A program made the position numbers and the translations under genes. Source: QQUD01 sp039029915 (GTDB lineage Bacteria; Chloroflexota; Anaerolineae; Promineifilales; Promineifilaceae). Taken from it: a stretch of DNA of 15,955 nucleotides. Position 1 is the stretch's first letter. Each line of letters begins with the position of its first letter. Positions 8,223 to 15,391 of the stretch are shown piece after piece. Below the pieces are notes generated by a model. It was not told where the DNA came from. It saw only the letters and a program-made list of their open reading frames with translations, and did no database searches. The DNA lies in NCBI GenBank assembly GCA_039029915.1, contig JBCCFD010000143.1, positions 1 through 15,955 of the forward strand, read 5' to 3'.

Positions 8223-8240
8223 AATAAAAACAGCTTCGTA

Positions 8241-8248
8241 ACGGCCGT
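8241..8248. repeat. Intergenic copy of ACGGCCGT
   Basis: This is the only one of the 23 ACGGCCGT copies lying outside a gene, in the 87-base gap before the SGNH hydrolase. A small hairpin, GCTTC/GAAGC (8274-8287), lies further along the same gap. Confidence 0.8.
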
Positions 8249-8309
8249 CAAAATAAAGCATAATCTGCACCTAGCTTCCCTAGAAGCAACACAAAACTTG
8301 ACCTAACCT

Positions 8310-9092
8310 ATGACCATCTATTCAATCCGTGACACGCTCACCTTATCCACGATCATTCCCCTATTTCCGCTTCTTTTGGGGCAAGGTCTTATCACTCGAC
8401 AAAAAGTACCGCGAATTGGAGAAGCCCAAGGACCAAATGCTGGTCAAATCGAAGGCGATGGTAAGCCAATTCGCCTAACGATGATTGGAGAATCAACGGT
8501 TGCGGGCGTGTGTGCCAAAACATATGAAACGAGCTTAGCGGCAAATACGGCCGTATTTCTCAACCAAGCCACACAGCGCCCCATACATTGGTCTGCTCTA
8601 GGTAAAAACGGCATTCGGGCAAAGGGTGTTCGTGACCTGTTACTGCCACAGCTTCAAGAAAAACCTGATTTTATTTTTATTGGATTAGGGGTGAATGATG
8701 TAACCCATTTTTCAACGCGCCAACAGTGGGCGACCCATCTATGCGGTATTTTTCAAGACATTCATATGGCTTGGGGTAGGCTCCCTATTTTCATGTCAGG
8801 CTTACCCCCAATGGAACAGTTTCCGGCCCTCCCTCAGCCATTACGATGGTATTTAGGTGAGCGAGCAAAAATTTATGACCAACTGACGCAGCATCTATGC
8901 CAAAGCTTTTATCACGTCACGTATTTGCCCCTGCCACGCTTTGACATGGCTGAATTTTTCTGTGTCGACCAATTCCATCCTTCTGAGCTTGGGTATCAAG
9001 AATGGGGGCGTTTTGTCGCAACGGCCGTAATCAAGCAGATGGAACCTTATTCAGATTCAGGCATCAATCGTCTGGAAAGCAAGCTAAGCTGA
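8310..9092 (+). CDS. SGNH/GDSL-family hydrolase
   Basis: This is a 260-residue serine esterase-like enzyme of the SGNH fold. Such proteins remove acyl groups from lipids, glycans or small esters. Block I reads MIGESTVAG (58-66) with nucleophile S62; the usual GDS is GES here. Block III is GLGVND (124-129), with N128 in the oxyanion hole. Block V is DQFHPS (219-224), providing catalytic D219 and H222. Residues 10-25 are hydrophobic and could anchor the protein, followed by a linker with PRIGEAQGP. The ATG at 8310 has no clear Shine-Dalgarno sequence. It follows the unknown membrane protein by 87 bases and may share its transcript. Its last 46 bases overlap the 3' end of the receiver gene on the other strand. 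Two ACGGCCGT copies lie inside. The substrate is unknown. Confidence 0.85.
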   Translation: MTIYSIRDTLTLSTIIPLFPLLLGQGLITRQKVPRIGEAQGPNAGQIEGDGKPIRLTMIGESTVAGVCAKTYETSLAANTAVFLNQATQRPIHWSALGKNGIRAKGVRDLLLPQLQEKPDFIFIGLGVNDVTHFSTRQQWATHLCGIFQDIHMAWGRLPIFMSGLPPMEQFPALPQPLRWYLGERAKIYDQLTQHLCQSFYHVTYLPLPRFDMAEFFCVDQFHPSELGYQEWGRFVATAVIKQMEPYSDSGINRLESKLS

Positions 9093-9415
9093 TCAAAACT
9101 AATTGGCTTTACCAGGACCAAATCAGCATCTTGCTCAAGCTCTTTAGCCAGCAGGGGGTCTGCCGAAGCAAGAATAACTTTCGTTTTAGTTAGGCGTTCA
9201 TCGGCCCGAATTTGGTCAAGCAATTGTTCACCGCTCATATGCGGCAAATGAAGATCTAAGACCACCACATCTGGCGACATCAACTTAATCGTATCGTGAG
9301 CATTTAGACCGTCATGAACAATTTTTGTTTCATATCCTACCTGCTTTAAGGCAGCTGAAAAAATCGTCGCGGTATGCACATGATCTTCAATAATTAATGC
9401 AAATGGTTTTTTCAT
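9047..9415 (-). CDS. Stand-alone response regulator receiver domain (CheY-like)
   Basis: This is a 122-residue single-domain receiver without an output domain. The acidic pair is E10/D11, the phospho-acceptor is D54 in VVLDLHLP, the switch position is S84 in ILASAD, and the conserved lysine is K103 in LVKP. It probably receives phosphate from the histidine kinase encoded 68 bases upstream and passes the signal by protein contact or a phosphorelay, since there is no DNA-binding part. The ATG at 9415 is supported by AGAGGAAG about 9 bases upstream. It contains no ACGGCCGT. Its 3' end runs 46 bases into the convergent SGNH gene, leaving no room for a terminator between them. Confidence 0.92.
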   Translation of the reverse strand: MKKPFALIIEDHVHTATIFSAALKQVGYETKIVHDGLNAHDTIKLMSPDVVVLDLHLPHMSGEQLLDQIRADERLTKTKVILASADPLLAKELEQDADLVLVKPISFDQLSLLSRRLMPESE

Positions 9416-9483
9416 TATATTTAACTTCCTCTGAAGTAAAACACAGAATGCTAGGTTTCTTTAAGTGATACCCTTTCTGTGGT

Positions 9484-10869
9484 TTACCTAACGGCTTCTT
9501 TCAAATTCTTTGGCAGGTGGACCATAAACTTTGACCCTTTTCCAAATTCACTTTCAACGCTTATTTTGCCATTCATTAAAGACACTAAATGTTTAACAAT
9601 CGATAACCCTAACCCAAATCCACCGCGTGACCGCGTATAAGTGTGATCAACCTGTTGAAAACCCTCAAAAATCCTTTCAATATCTTTTTCCGGAATACCA
9701 ATTCCACTATCAGCAACGACGATGCCCCAGTTTAAGTCATCAACATTCACAACTTTAAGCTCAACGAACCCATCTTCCGTAAACTTCAACGCATTCCCAA
9801 CTAAATTAATGAATATTTGGCGCAAGTGCTGCATGTCGCCACATAGTTGATCGGGCAGATTTTGATCATAAACCCAATTAAATTTGATACCTTTATTATC
9901 AGCCAAAATTGAAAGTCGATTATAAATTGATTCCGTTAACTGATATGGGGAAAACATCTCATTTTCTAACTTCACCTCAGCAGAATCTAGCCTGGCTTGT
10001 TCTAGAAGCTCATTTACAAGGCGGGTAAGGTCTTGATTAAGTTCAATAATCGTATTAATCGTTTCCTCTTGCTGTAACTCTAGTGAGCCATAAATTTTAG
10101 CCCTTAGCATTTCCAAATACCCGAGAATAGCACCTAAAGGTGTCCGTAATTCATGGCTAACCCGAGCTAATAGTTCAGATTTGAAGTTGTTTGCTGAAAC
10201 CGCCTGATCACGCATGACCACAAGTTCACGCTCGATTTTTATTCGAACGTCGATTTCTTCTTGAAGCTGTATATTGGCGGTTTGCAAAGCCTGTGTTCGA
10301 TTTTCAACACGCTGATCGAGTTCTAGATTGATAAGCCGTAGTTCTCTAAGCGCATCATCTAAGCTTTTCGCTGAAAGCCAGGCAACCAGCCCCACCCCAA
10401 ACAAGCTTACAGGCGATAGAAATTGGAACTCAAGTCCATTTCTCCAAGCAATGACGTTGATGACGATTCCGACAAAAAAGGTCATTACGAAAGCGTAGTG
10501 TGGTTTTAATAAAACGCTCGCTAATAGGATCGGTATCGTAAATAAAAAGAGGGAACGCCCCCCAATAATCTCTTCTGGCAGATCACTAACTGAAATAATT
10601 ATGGTGAGCAAAACTAAAAATAGAGCAGAAGCGATTGGCCCAGAAATCTTCTGGTTGATAAAGTAAGTGATTCCAACAATGGCGAGCGTGCCAATCCCAA
10701 TCGGCAAGATATTGGCTTCAACACTAAATTGGGTGACTAACAGCAAGGCAAGGATAATAATATTAATGCCTGTCACACCCAATAGCATAATATTTAATAA
10801 ATTTGCGCGCCGATTTTCGTCTGGATCGTTAGCTTGGTTTCTTATGAAATTAGAAATGACGCTTGTCAT
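9484..10869 (-). CDS. Membrane-bound sensor histidine kinase
   Basis: This is a 461-residue sensor kinase. About six hydrophobic segments between residues 25 and 168 form an integral-membrane sensing module of no named type that I recognise. A coiled coil (170-225) links this to HisKA, where H239 in SHELRTP is the autophosphorylation site. The HATPase_c domain has the N box NLVGNALKF (355-363), the G1 box DSGIGIP (387-393) and the G2 box GFGLGLSI (417-424). It lacks periplasmic, PAS, HAMP and receiver domains, so the signal is probably sensed within the membrane. The ATG at 10869 has AAAGGGG about 9 bases upstream. It precedes the CheY-like gene on the same strand, making an obvious pair, and follows the flavin monooxygenase by 128 bases. 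It has no ACGGCCGT copy, unlike most neighbours of this length. Confidence 0.92.
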   Translation of the reverse strand: MTSVISNFIRNQANDPDENRRANLLNIMLLGVTGINIIILALLLVTQFSVEANILPIGIGTLAIVGITYFINQKISGPIASALFLVLLTIIISVSDLPEEIIGGRSLFLFTIPILLASVLLKPHYAFVMTFFVGIVINVIAWRNGLEFQFLSPVSLFGVGLVAWLSAKSLDDALRELRLINLELDQRVENRTQALQTANIQLQEEIDVRIKIERELVVMRDQAVSANNFKSELLARVSHELRTPLGAILGYLEMLRAKIYGSLELQQEETINTIIELNQDLTRLVNELLEQARLDSAEVKLENEMFSPYQLTESIYNRLSILADNKGIKFNWVYDQNLPDQLCGDMQHLRQIFINLVGNALKFTEDGFVELKVVNVDDLNWGIVVADSGIGIPEKDIERIFEGFQQVDHTYTRSRGGFGLGLSIVKHLVSLMNGKISVESEFGKGSKFMVHLPKNLKEAVR

Positions 10870-10963
10870 TCATAACCCCTTTCAATAAATTTACATGTCC
10901 TGTTTTTCTAAAGAGTCACAACTTCACACGCTTATAGCCTTCAGAGCGCTCGTTGCTATCCCC

Positions 10964-10981
10964 AATCTCACAAATGAGATT
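10964..10981. other. Perfect hairpin between monooxygenase and kinase genes
   Basis: AATCTCA (10964-10970) and TGAGATT (10975-10981) are 7-bp perfect arms with a four-base loop, 17 bases past the monooxygenase stop on the - strand. No T-run follows. It may be a weak terminator, an RNA processing site, or an operator for the kinase gene. Confidence 0.35.
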
Positions 10982-10997
10982 ATCAGTACATTATAGC

Positions 10998-12587
10998 TTA
11001 TGAAAGGAGAAGCCAGAGTGAATAAGATGATAGAATCATCGCCATTATGACGACAATAGTACTAACGAAGACAATTGAAGTCAGTAATTTAAAGAGAGAA
11101 GGGCCTTTTACCCGACGCCGCTCAGCATAAACCTGCTGAATGCGCTCTAAAGCATTAGGTTCTTTTTGTGGATTGTTTAGGAATACTTCAAACGGCGTCC
11201 AGGGTGCAAGAATGAGCAATTTCCATTTTTTAAAGTTCGTAAAAAACAGTCTGATTAATCTAGGGTAGGCACCTAGTTCTTTCATTATGAAATCGGCATA
11301 GGAAAAATGACTGACAAGATGGGGGCGCTTTTCATACTGATCTGGAAAGTTCTTCTTTTGTTTAAGCCTATCTGCCACTATGGTTTCTCGCATCTTATTT
11401 TTATTTGGTAAGGTTGCTTTACCAGCCAACACGGCCGTAACCCACCTTGCCTGCAGTTCTGCGAGGCCCACAATGGAACCGAAAATCGGCCGTATCCGCC
11501 CAAGTACTGCAAAAGTTGGATTCTCAACATAAAATAGATGCTTGTACAGCTCATCAGATGACTTAACAACATTAAACGGTAATTCTTGTTTGTATCCAGT
11601 TGCGTAGATAATGACATCAATTGGTGTCGGCTCAGAATCACCTTCAAACATCACTGTATTAGATTGGACTGAAACAACAGCTCGTTTGGGTGTAACTAAC
11701 CCTAAAGGAATTTTTTCCAACACTCGCACGCTTTTGTTGATGATGCCCCCGAGCACAGAATAGTTCGGTTTCCACGCTTCGATACCGTGACCGCCCACGC
11801 CATAATTAACGTTTGTTAGTATTTCTGATAATCGAACAAAAATATTGTTGCCATAATCGCTCACCAACCATCGATTCCGCTTTGAAAATCGAGTATCGGT
11901 GGGTAAAAACACGCCATTGTGCCTTGTGAAAAACCATAAGCCGCTTCTAACACTTAAATAAACGTGTCCGGCAACATCAGTTAACTCGTTAGCGATATCG
12001 CTCCCGCTTTCGCCACCACCAATCACAAGAACAGATTTTCCCCGAAATTCTTGTTTGGGATATTTATAGCTAGCGCTGTGCATCGTTTTCCCTTCAAAGT
12101 TTTGATACATGGGGTCAGTTGGGGTACTAGGTGTACTTGTTTGGCCAGTGCAAAGCAACACGGCATCAAACGTTTGTTGCAAAGAGCGATTTTTGTTGTG
12201 ATCAAAAATCGACAAACGCCAGGTTTGCCCTCTTTGTTCAATATTTTGTATTTCGTGATTAAACTTAATGTGAGGGCCTAATGAAAAGTGTTCAACATAA
12301 TCACATAAATACTGATAAATCTTTGAATGATGCGGGAAGAGTGAGGTTTCTTCCGGCATTGGAAAATCAGAAGCATGTAAAAATGTTTTTGATGAGGTCG
12401 CATGGGCGCTTTTCCACACCCCACCACACTCATGCTCTTGATAAGTCCAAACACCGCCTATTTGACTTTTCTTTTCAAATATTGTGGCTTCAAAACCTTC
12501 TTCAAGAGAGTACTTTAATGCATAAAGACCGCTCCACCCACCACCGATAATAGCAATACGTTTTATATTATTCTTAAGCTTTCCCAT
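10998..12587 (-). CDS. Flavin-containing monooxygenase (FMO family) with C-terminal membrane anchor
   Basis: This is a 529-residue FAD/NADPH-dependent class B monooxygenase that would insert one oxygen from O2 into a soft nucleophile or, for Baeyer-Villiger relatives, a ketone. The FAD-binding motif is IGGGWSG (14-20). The FMO-identifying sequence FEGKTMHSASY (164-174) matches F-x-G-x3-H-x3-Y/F exactly. The NADPH-binding motif is VIGGGESG (188-195), and YATGY (327-331) is the conserved late motif. The last 30 residues (about 500-529) form a hydrophobic segment with basic residues ahead of it, a probable tail anchor as in animal FMOs of similar length. The ATG at 12587 lacks a strong ribosome binding site. 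It lies 146 bases after the cis-prenyltransferase-like gene on the same strand, and a lipid or terpenoid substrate is an inference from that. Confidence 0.9.
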   Translation of the reverse strand: MGKLKNNIKRIAIIGGGWSGLYALKYSLEEGFEATIFEKKSQIGGVWTYQEHECGGVWKSAHATSSKTFLHASDFPMPEETSLFPHHSKIYQYLCDYVEHFSLGPHIKFNHEIQNIEQRGQTWRLSIFDHNKNRSLQQTFDAVLLCTGQTSTPSTPTDPMYQNFEGKTMHSASYKYPKQEFRGKSVLVIGGGESGSDIANELTDVAGHVYLSVRSGLWFFTRHNGVFLPTDTRFSKRNRWLVSDYGNNIFVRLSEILTNVNYGVGGHGIEAWKPNYSVLGGIINKSVRVLEKIPLGLVTPKRAVVSVQSNTVMFEGDSEPTPIDVIIYATGYKQELPFNVVKSSDELYKHLFYVENPTFAVLGRIRPIFGSIVGLAELQARWVTAVLAGKATLPNKNKMRETIVADRLKQKKNFPDQYEKRPHLVSHFSYADFIMKELGAYPRLIRLFFTNFKKWKLLILAPWTPFEVFLNNPQKEPNALERIQQVYAERRRVKGPSLFKLLTSIVFVSTIVVIMAMILSSYSLWLLLS

Positions 12588-12618
12588 TACTTTAATTCTT
12601 ATCTTTTTTCACTGTTGG

Positions 12619-12634
12619 ATGGTAGAAATACCAT
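12619..12634. other. Short inverted repeat upstream of monooxygenase gene
   Basis: ATGGTA (12619-12624) and TACCAT (12629-12634) flank GAAA, about 30 bases before the monooxygenase ATG in a 146-base gap. As RNA this is a GNRA-like tetraloop context on the + strand only; as DNA it may be an operator. The evidence is weak. Confidence 0.25.
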
Positions 12635-12733
12635 GCATAAACCGTGAATTAAATTATTGAATTTTTGGGCAATCTTATTGGCGTGATGCAGGGAAAATGG
12701 AATGCTTAGATAGCCTACTATTTTCAACGAGAA

Positions 12734-13651
12734 TTATAAATTTGCAGGTAGCTGTACTTGGGGAAGCGGATACCAGAAGCTCCCGTCCTGAGACCGTCTA
12801 CCTAAACCAATAACACTATGCCGATTTAATCGGTAAAACTGTTCCATAAAGTTCTTTGGTGATTCGTCAGGCAAATATTGTTCGGAAACTGTTCGACTGA
12901 ATAAATGGTCAAACAAGATTGTTCTGATTAAATGTTGATCGATATATAAGGATGGTGCAACCATAAAGTAAAGGTCTTCATGACCGGTTGCAATAAGCGG
13001 CATATCAAATGAGGATAATCGATCAAAGCCTATGAAGAAGTCTACTGACTCAATGTATTCGCCATAATAGGCCTGTACGATTTCCCTTTTGGTTGGTGGT
13101 GATTGATGCGTCTGAAAGTGCTCAATACCAAACTGAGCAACCGATTCTGATGGATCGCTGGCGCATAAACCAACGAGTAAAAGTGGACCTGTATGAACGG
13201 CCGTTAATTCAGTCAACCGCTTAAATGATTGAGTGACGCGTTCATATGAATCTTGACCAAAGCAACGTACCAAATCACCATAAAATCTGACGCGTATTTG
13301 GTGCTTTTCGAAAAACTGGATGGATTCCAACGATTCTGCCAGCCACAGCATGCCAGGAACGAGCAGTTTCTGATAGTTTTCATCCCTTTCGAAAATATCC
13401 GGACCAATCATTGGCGTTAAAATAGTGCCAATACCGTGGTCGAACAACAGCTTGTACGCGCGCATGTGCTCTCGCCACATGATTTCTAAATAATCATTGG
13501 CAAGCCCGTTATCAAATCGGTTCGGATGCTCTAACTTAAACCATCGCCTTGTCCCATTAATTGGGAAAGCACAGACAGGAGATTTTTTCGCTTTGACAGC
13601 AAGCGCCACAGCTTCTGTCTCAAGCTCTAAAAAAGCATCTAATGAAATCAT
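12734..13651 (-). CDS. Divergent cis-prenyltransferase (UppS-family) homologue with altered active site
   Basis: This is a 305-residue protein that follows the undecaprenyl diphosphate synthase layout. INGTRRW (31-37) stands where UppS has MDGNGRW. An RVRFYGDL block (121-127) matches UppS RIRFIGD, and HTGPLLLVGL (153-162) matches NTGLTLNIA. DFFIGFDRLSSF (204-215) matches DLVIRTGGEHRISNF, and HEDLYF (224-229) matches YAELYF. Key residues differ. The catalytic Asp (E. coli UppS D26) is N32. The RTGGE segment that grips diphosphate is missing three residues, although R211 and S213 are kept. The metal-ligand Glu (E213) aligns with D226. Normal chain elongation is therefore doubtful; a cyclase, another prenyl-transfer role or a non-catalytic partner are alternatives. 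Its ATG directly abuts the stop of the upstream membrane gene (TAGATG) with AGGA before it, so the two are translationally coupled. The homology is my own alignment by eye. Confidence 0.7.
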   Translation of the reverse strand: MISLDAFLELETEAVALAVKAKKSPVCAFPINGTRRWFKLEHPNRFDNGLANDYLEIMWREHMRAYKLLFDHGIGTILTPMIGPDIFERDENYQKLLVPGMLWLAESLESIQFFEKHQIRVRFYGDLVRCFGQDSYERVTQSFKRLTELTAVHTGPLLLVGLCASDPSESVAQFGIEHFQTHQSPPTKREIVQAYYGEYIESVDFFIGFDRLSSFDMPLIATGHEDLYFMVAPSLYIDQHLIRTILFDHLFSRTVSEQYLPDESPKNFMEQFYRLNRHSVIGLGRRSQDGSFWYPLPQVQLPANL

Positions 13652-14239
13652 CTATCCTAAGCTACTCACTAAAAAGCTAGTCCAACCGCTTATTGTGACA
13701 AATACAACGGCAAAGATTACCGTAAAAAATGGTGCTTTGAACGTCAGATTATCTCGCCGCACGGGCAGCAGTGGTGTCCACCAGCCTTTCAATTCAATAA
13801 AGGCCAAACTCCAAAGCACAGCAATGCTAATGAGCGTAACGCTCAAACCAACGGCCGTATTCACCACAATCGTAGCCAGCACAATAGGGATCAAAAACGC
13901 AGTCACTGACGGCGATGAGACACCATAATGTACCGTCATAAAAATCATCGTTGCCAAAAGAACAGTAATCAACAATCCTCCTGCCAAGGTTGTCAACCCA
14001 GCCTGAGGTAGAAGAATAACGCCCCCTAAAAATGCAATATAGACAAGCGACATGACCACTGTCTCTCGCTGTAGGTCTTGGCTAATCAGCCAACTAAACA
14101 ACAAAAACAGGGTGGCTCCAATGAATAAAAATGACAGCAAAATAATTAATGCCGCTTGACTTTGGATAACCAAGCTTACGTCAGAGGGCATTAATCGCTC
14201 TGGAATCAGATCGACCATACTAAAATTATCAGACAGCAT
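13652..14239 (-). CDS. Six-TM membrane protein resembling a kinase sensor module
   Basis: This is a 195-residue polytopic protein with hydrophobic segments near residues 27-49, 60-78, 83-102, 110-123, 127-148 and 170-190. No catalytic motif is visible. The pattern, including GVSSPSVTAFLIPIVLA, resembles the N-terminal membrane module of some Chloroflexota histidine kinases, but here it ends without any kinase; this is recollection of pattern and not an alignment. I chose ATG 14239 because GGAGGT lies 5 bases upstream, the best Shine-Dalgarno sequence in the window. The frame continues upstream to an ATG at 14359, which has no ribosome binding site and would add 40 polar residues. The stop codon abuts the start of the cis-prenyltransferase-like gene. 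Transcription is likely from the promoter at 14478-14505. One ACGGCCGT copy lies inside. Confidence 0.75.
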   Translation of the reverse strand: MLSDNFSMVDLIPERLMPSDVSLVIQSQAALIILLSFLFIGATLFLLFSWLISQDLQRETVVMSLVYIAFLGGVILLPQAGLTTLAGGLLITVLLATMIFMTVHYGVSSPSVTAFLIPIVLATIVVNTAVGLSVTLISIAVLWSLAFIELKGWWTPLLPVRRDNLTFKAPFFTVIFAVVFVTISGWTSFLVSSLG

Positions 14240-14477
14240 AAAATACCTCCGCAAACTACTAGATATGCTGAATTCAATTTGCTTTTTCTGCGCTGAGATT
14301 ATGCAATTACTGATTGATAACGGAATAAAACAAGGCCCTTCAAAACGCACTCGGAACATAAAACGAAGGACAAACAGCTATCAATTTGTAAATGCGGCTT
14401 CTTTCCCTAGATTTTTTCTTGTTGAGGCTACGCATGACACACTCGAACAAGAACATTTGCATAACTAATCAATATTT
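14240..14477 (-). other. Long 5' leader of the membrane protein operon
   Basis: About 230 nt separate the predicted transcription start (near 14471) from ATG 14239. The leader holds a possible 40-codon basic ORF (14462 down to 14340) whose ATG is about 9 nt from the predicted start site but lacks a Shine-Dalgarno sequence. I recognise no riboswitch. It ends with the strong GGAGGT. Confidence 0.45.
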
Positions 14478-14505
14478 ATTATACAAATAAAAGAGTTAAT
14501 GTAAA
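14478..14505 (-). promoter_or_regulatory. Near-consensus sigma-70 promoter
   Basis: On the - strand, TTTACA (14505-14500), a 16-base spacer and TATAAT (14483-14478) match the housekeeping consensus at 11 of 12 positions. It lies after the methyltransferase stop and drives leftward transcription towards the six-TM, prenyltransferase-like, monooxygenase and perhaps kinase/receiver genes. Confidence 0.7.
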
Positions 14506-14535
14506 CTGTGAACTCAATGAGAAGGTTCTAATCGT

Positions 14536-15360
14536 TCATTGATACGCATTTTCTACTCGACGAGCCGCAATATTACAATACGCTTCTTTTAGTTCAAACC
14601 CAACGACTTTCCGACCGAGTTTTTGGGCAACAGCAGCCGTTGTGCCAGATCCTAAAAAAGGATCGAGCACAATATCGTTTTTGTTAGAAGAGGCCAAAAT
14701 AATACGTTTTATAACGGCTTCGGGAAACTGAGCTGGGTGGGCAGTTCGCTCTTTAGAGCTACGGTTTTTACCTGAGGTCACCTTAGGAAATTGCCAAACA
14801 TCTGTCGGGTTTTTACCCAATGGATTGACCTTAATTTTGCCATTCTTCTTCTGATTTGGATATTTAACATTGGGGTCTCGAACGGCATCGAGATTGAAGG
14901 TATATTCTTTTGGGTTCTTAACGGTCCATAAAAATTTTTCATTTCGTGGGGAGTAAAATTTTTTACCAGCTACCCCAGCCCCGTAATGCCACACCACCTC
15001 TTGAATAAAATAAAAAGGGATTTTATCCCAGAGCAGGTAGCTAATAGGCAACGCTTTCGCTTTATGTGGAATGGGAAGATAGCCTAGGTTTAACCAAAAG
15101 CTGCCGTTAGTTTCTGTAACGCGGTAGATCTCGTTAAGCCACGTTTGGCACCAGTTGAGATAGTCAGACAACGGCCGTTTTTCTTCATACGCCTTACCAA
15201 TGTTGTACGGGGGGCTGGTGACAGTTAAATCAATCAGAGCATCGGGCAATTGGGCCATGCCAGCTAGGCAATCCATATTAAAAATCAGGCTAGACTCTGA
15301 TCGATAAAAAGGGTCACCAATCGCTAAAAATGGGGCTTGCCACGCAGGAAATGATGTCAC
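14536..15360 (-). CDS. Solitary DNA methyltransferase, beta class (N4-cytosine or N6-adenine)
   Basis: This is a 274-residue AdoMet-dependent DNA methyltransferase. Catalytic motif IV, TSPPYN (48-53), comes before the AdoMet-binding motif I, DPFLGSGTT (233-241); this order, with the target region between them, defines the beta class. HPAQFPE (208-214) is also typical. The TSPPY form is more usual for N4-cytosine enzymes, but N6-adenine members exist, so the base is undetermined. No restriction enzyme gene lies beside it in the window, so it appears to be an orphan, although the region beyond the right edge is unseen. The start is GTG 15360, with AGGAG about 11 bases upstream, and it follows the dehydrogenase stop by 31 bases, consistent with co-transcription. 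One ACGGCCGT lies inside (15171-15178). Whether it methylates that palindrome is a hypothesis. Confidence 0.9.
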   Translation of the reverse strand: MTSFPAWQAPFLAIGDPFYRSESSLIFNMDCLAGMAQLPDALIDLTVTSPPYNIGKAYEEKRPLSDYLNWCQTWLNEIYRVTETNGSFWLNLGYLPIPHKAKALPISYLLWDKIPFYFIQEVVWHYGAGVAGKKFYSPRNEKFLWTVKNPKEYTFNLDAVRDPNVKYPNQKKNGKIKVNPLGKNPTDVWQFPKVTSGKNRSSKERTAHPAQFPEAVIKRIILASSNKNDIVLDPFLGSGTTAAVAQKLGRKVVGFELKEAYCNIAARRVENAYQ

Positions 15361-15391
15361 AGTTTAATTTTCTCCTGCCGACCGCCTTCCG

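Noticed and set aside
12734..13651. Pseudogene of undecaprenyl diphosphate synthase
   Set aside because: The ORF is full length, uninterrupted and translationally coupled, with conserved blocks retained; altered function fits better than decay.
13497..13928. 143-codon ORF on the + strand
   Set aside because: It runs antisense across the end of the membrane gene and the start of the prenyltransferase-like gene, both better supported by motifs and a ribosome binding site.
13652..14359. Longer start for the six-TM protein at 14359
   Set aside because: There is no ribosome binding site, the added 40 residues are not membrane-like, and GGAGGT sits 5 bases before ATG 14239.
14340..14462. 40-codon basic ORF in the leader (- strand)
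   Set aside because: It has no Shine-Dalgarno sequence and no recognisable product; kept only as a remark on the leader.
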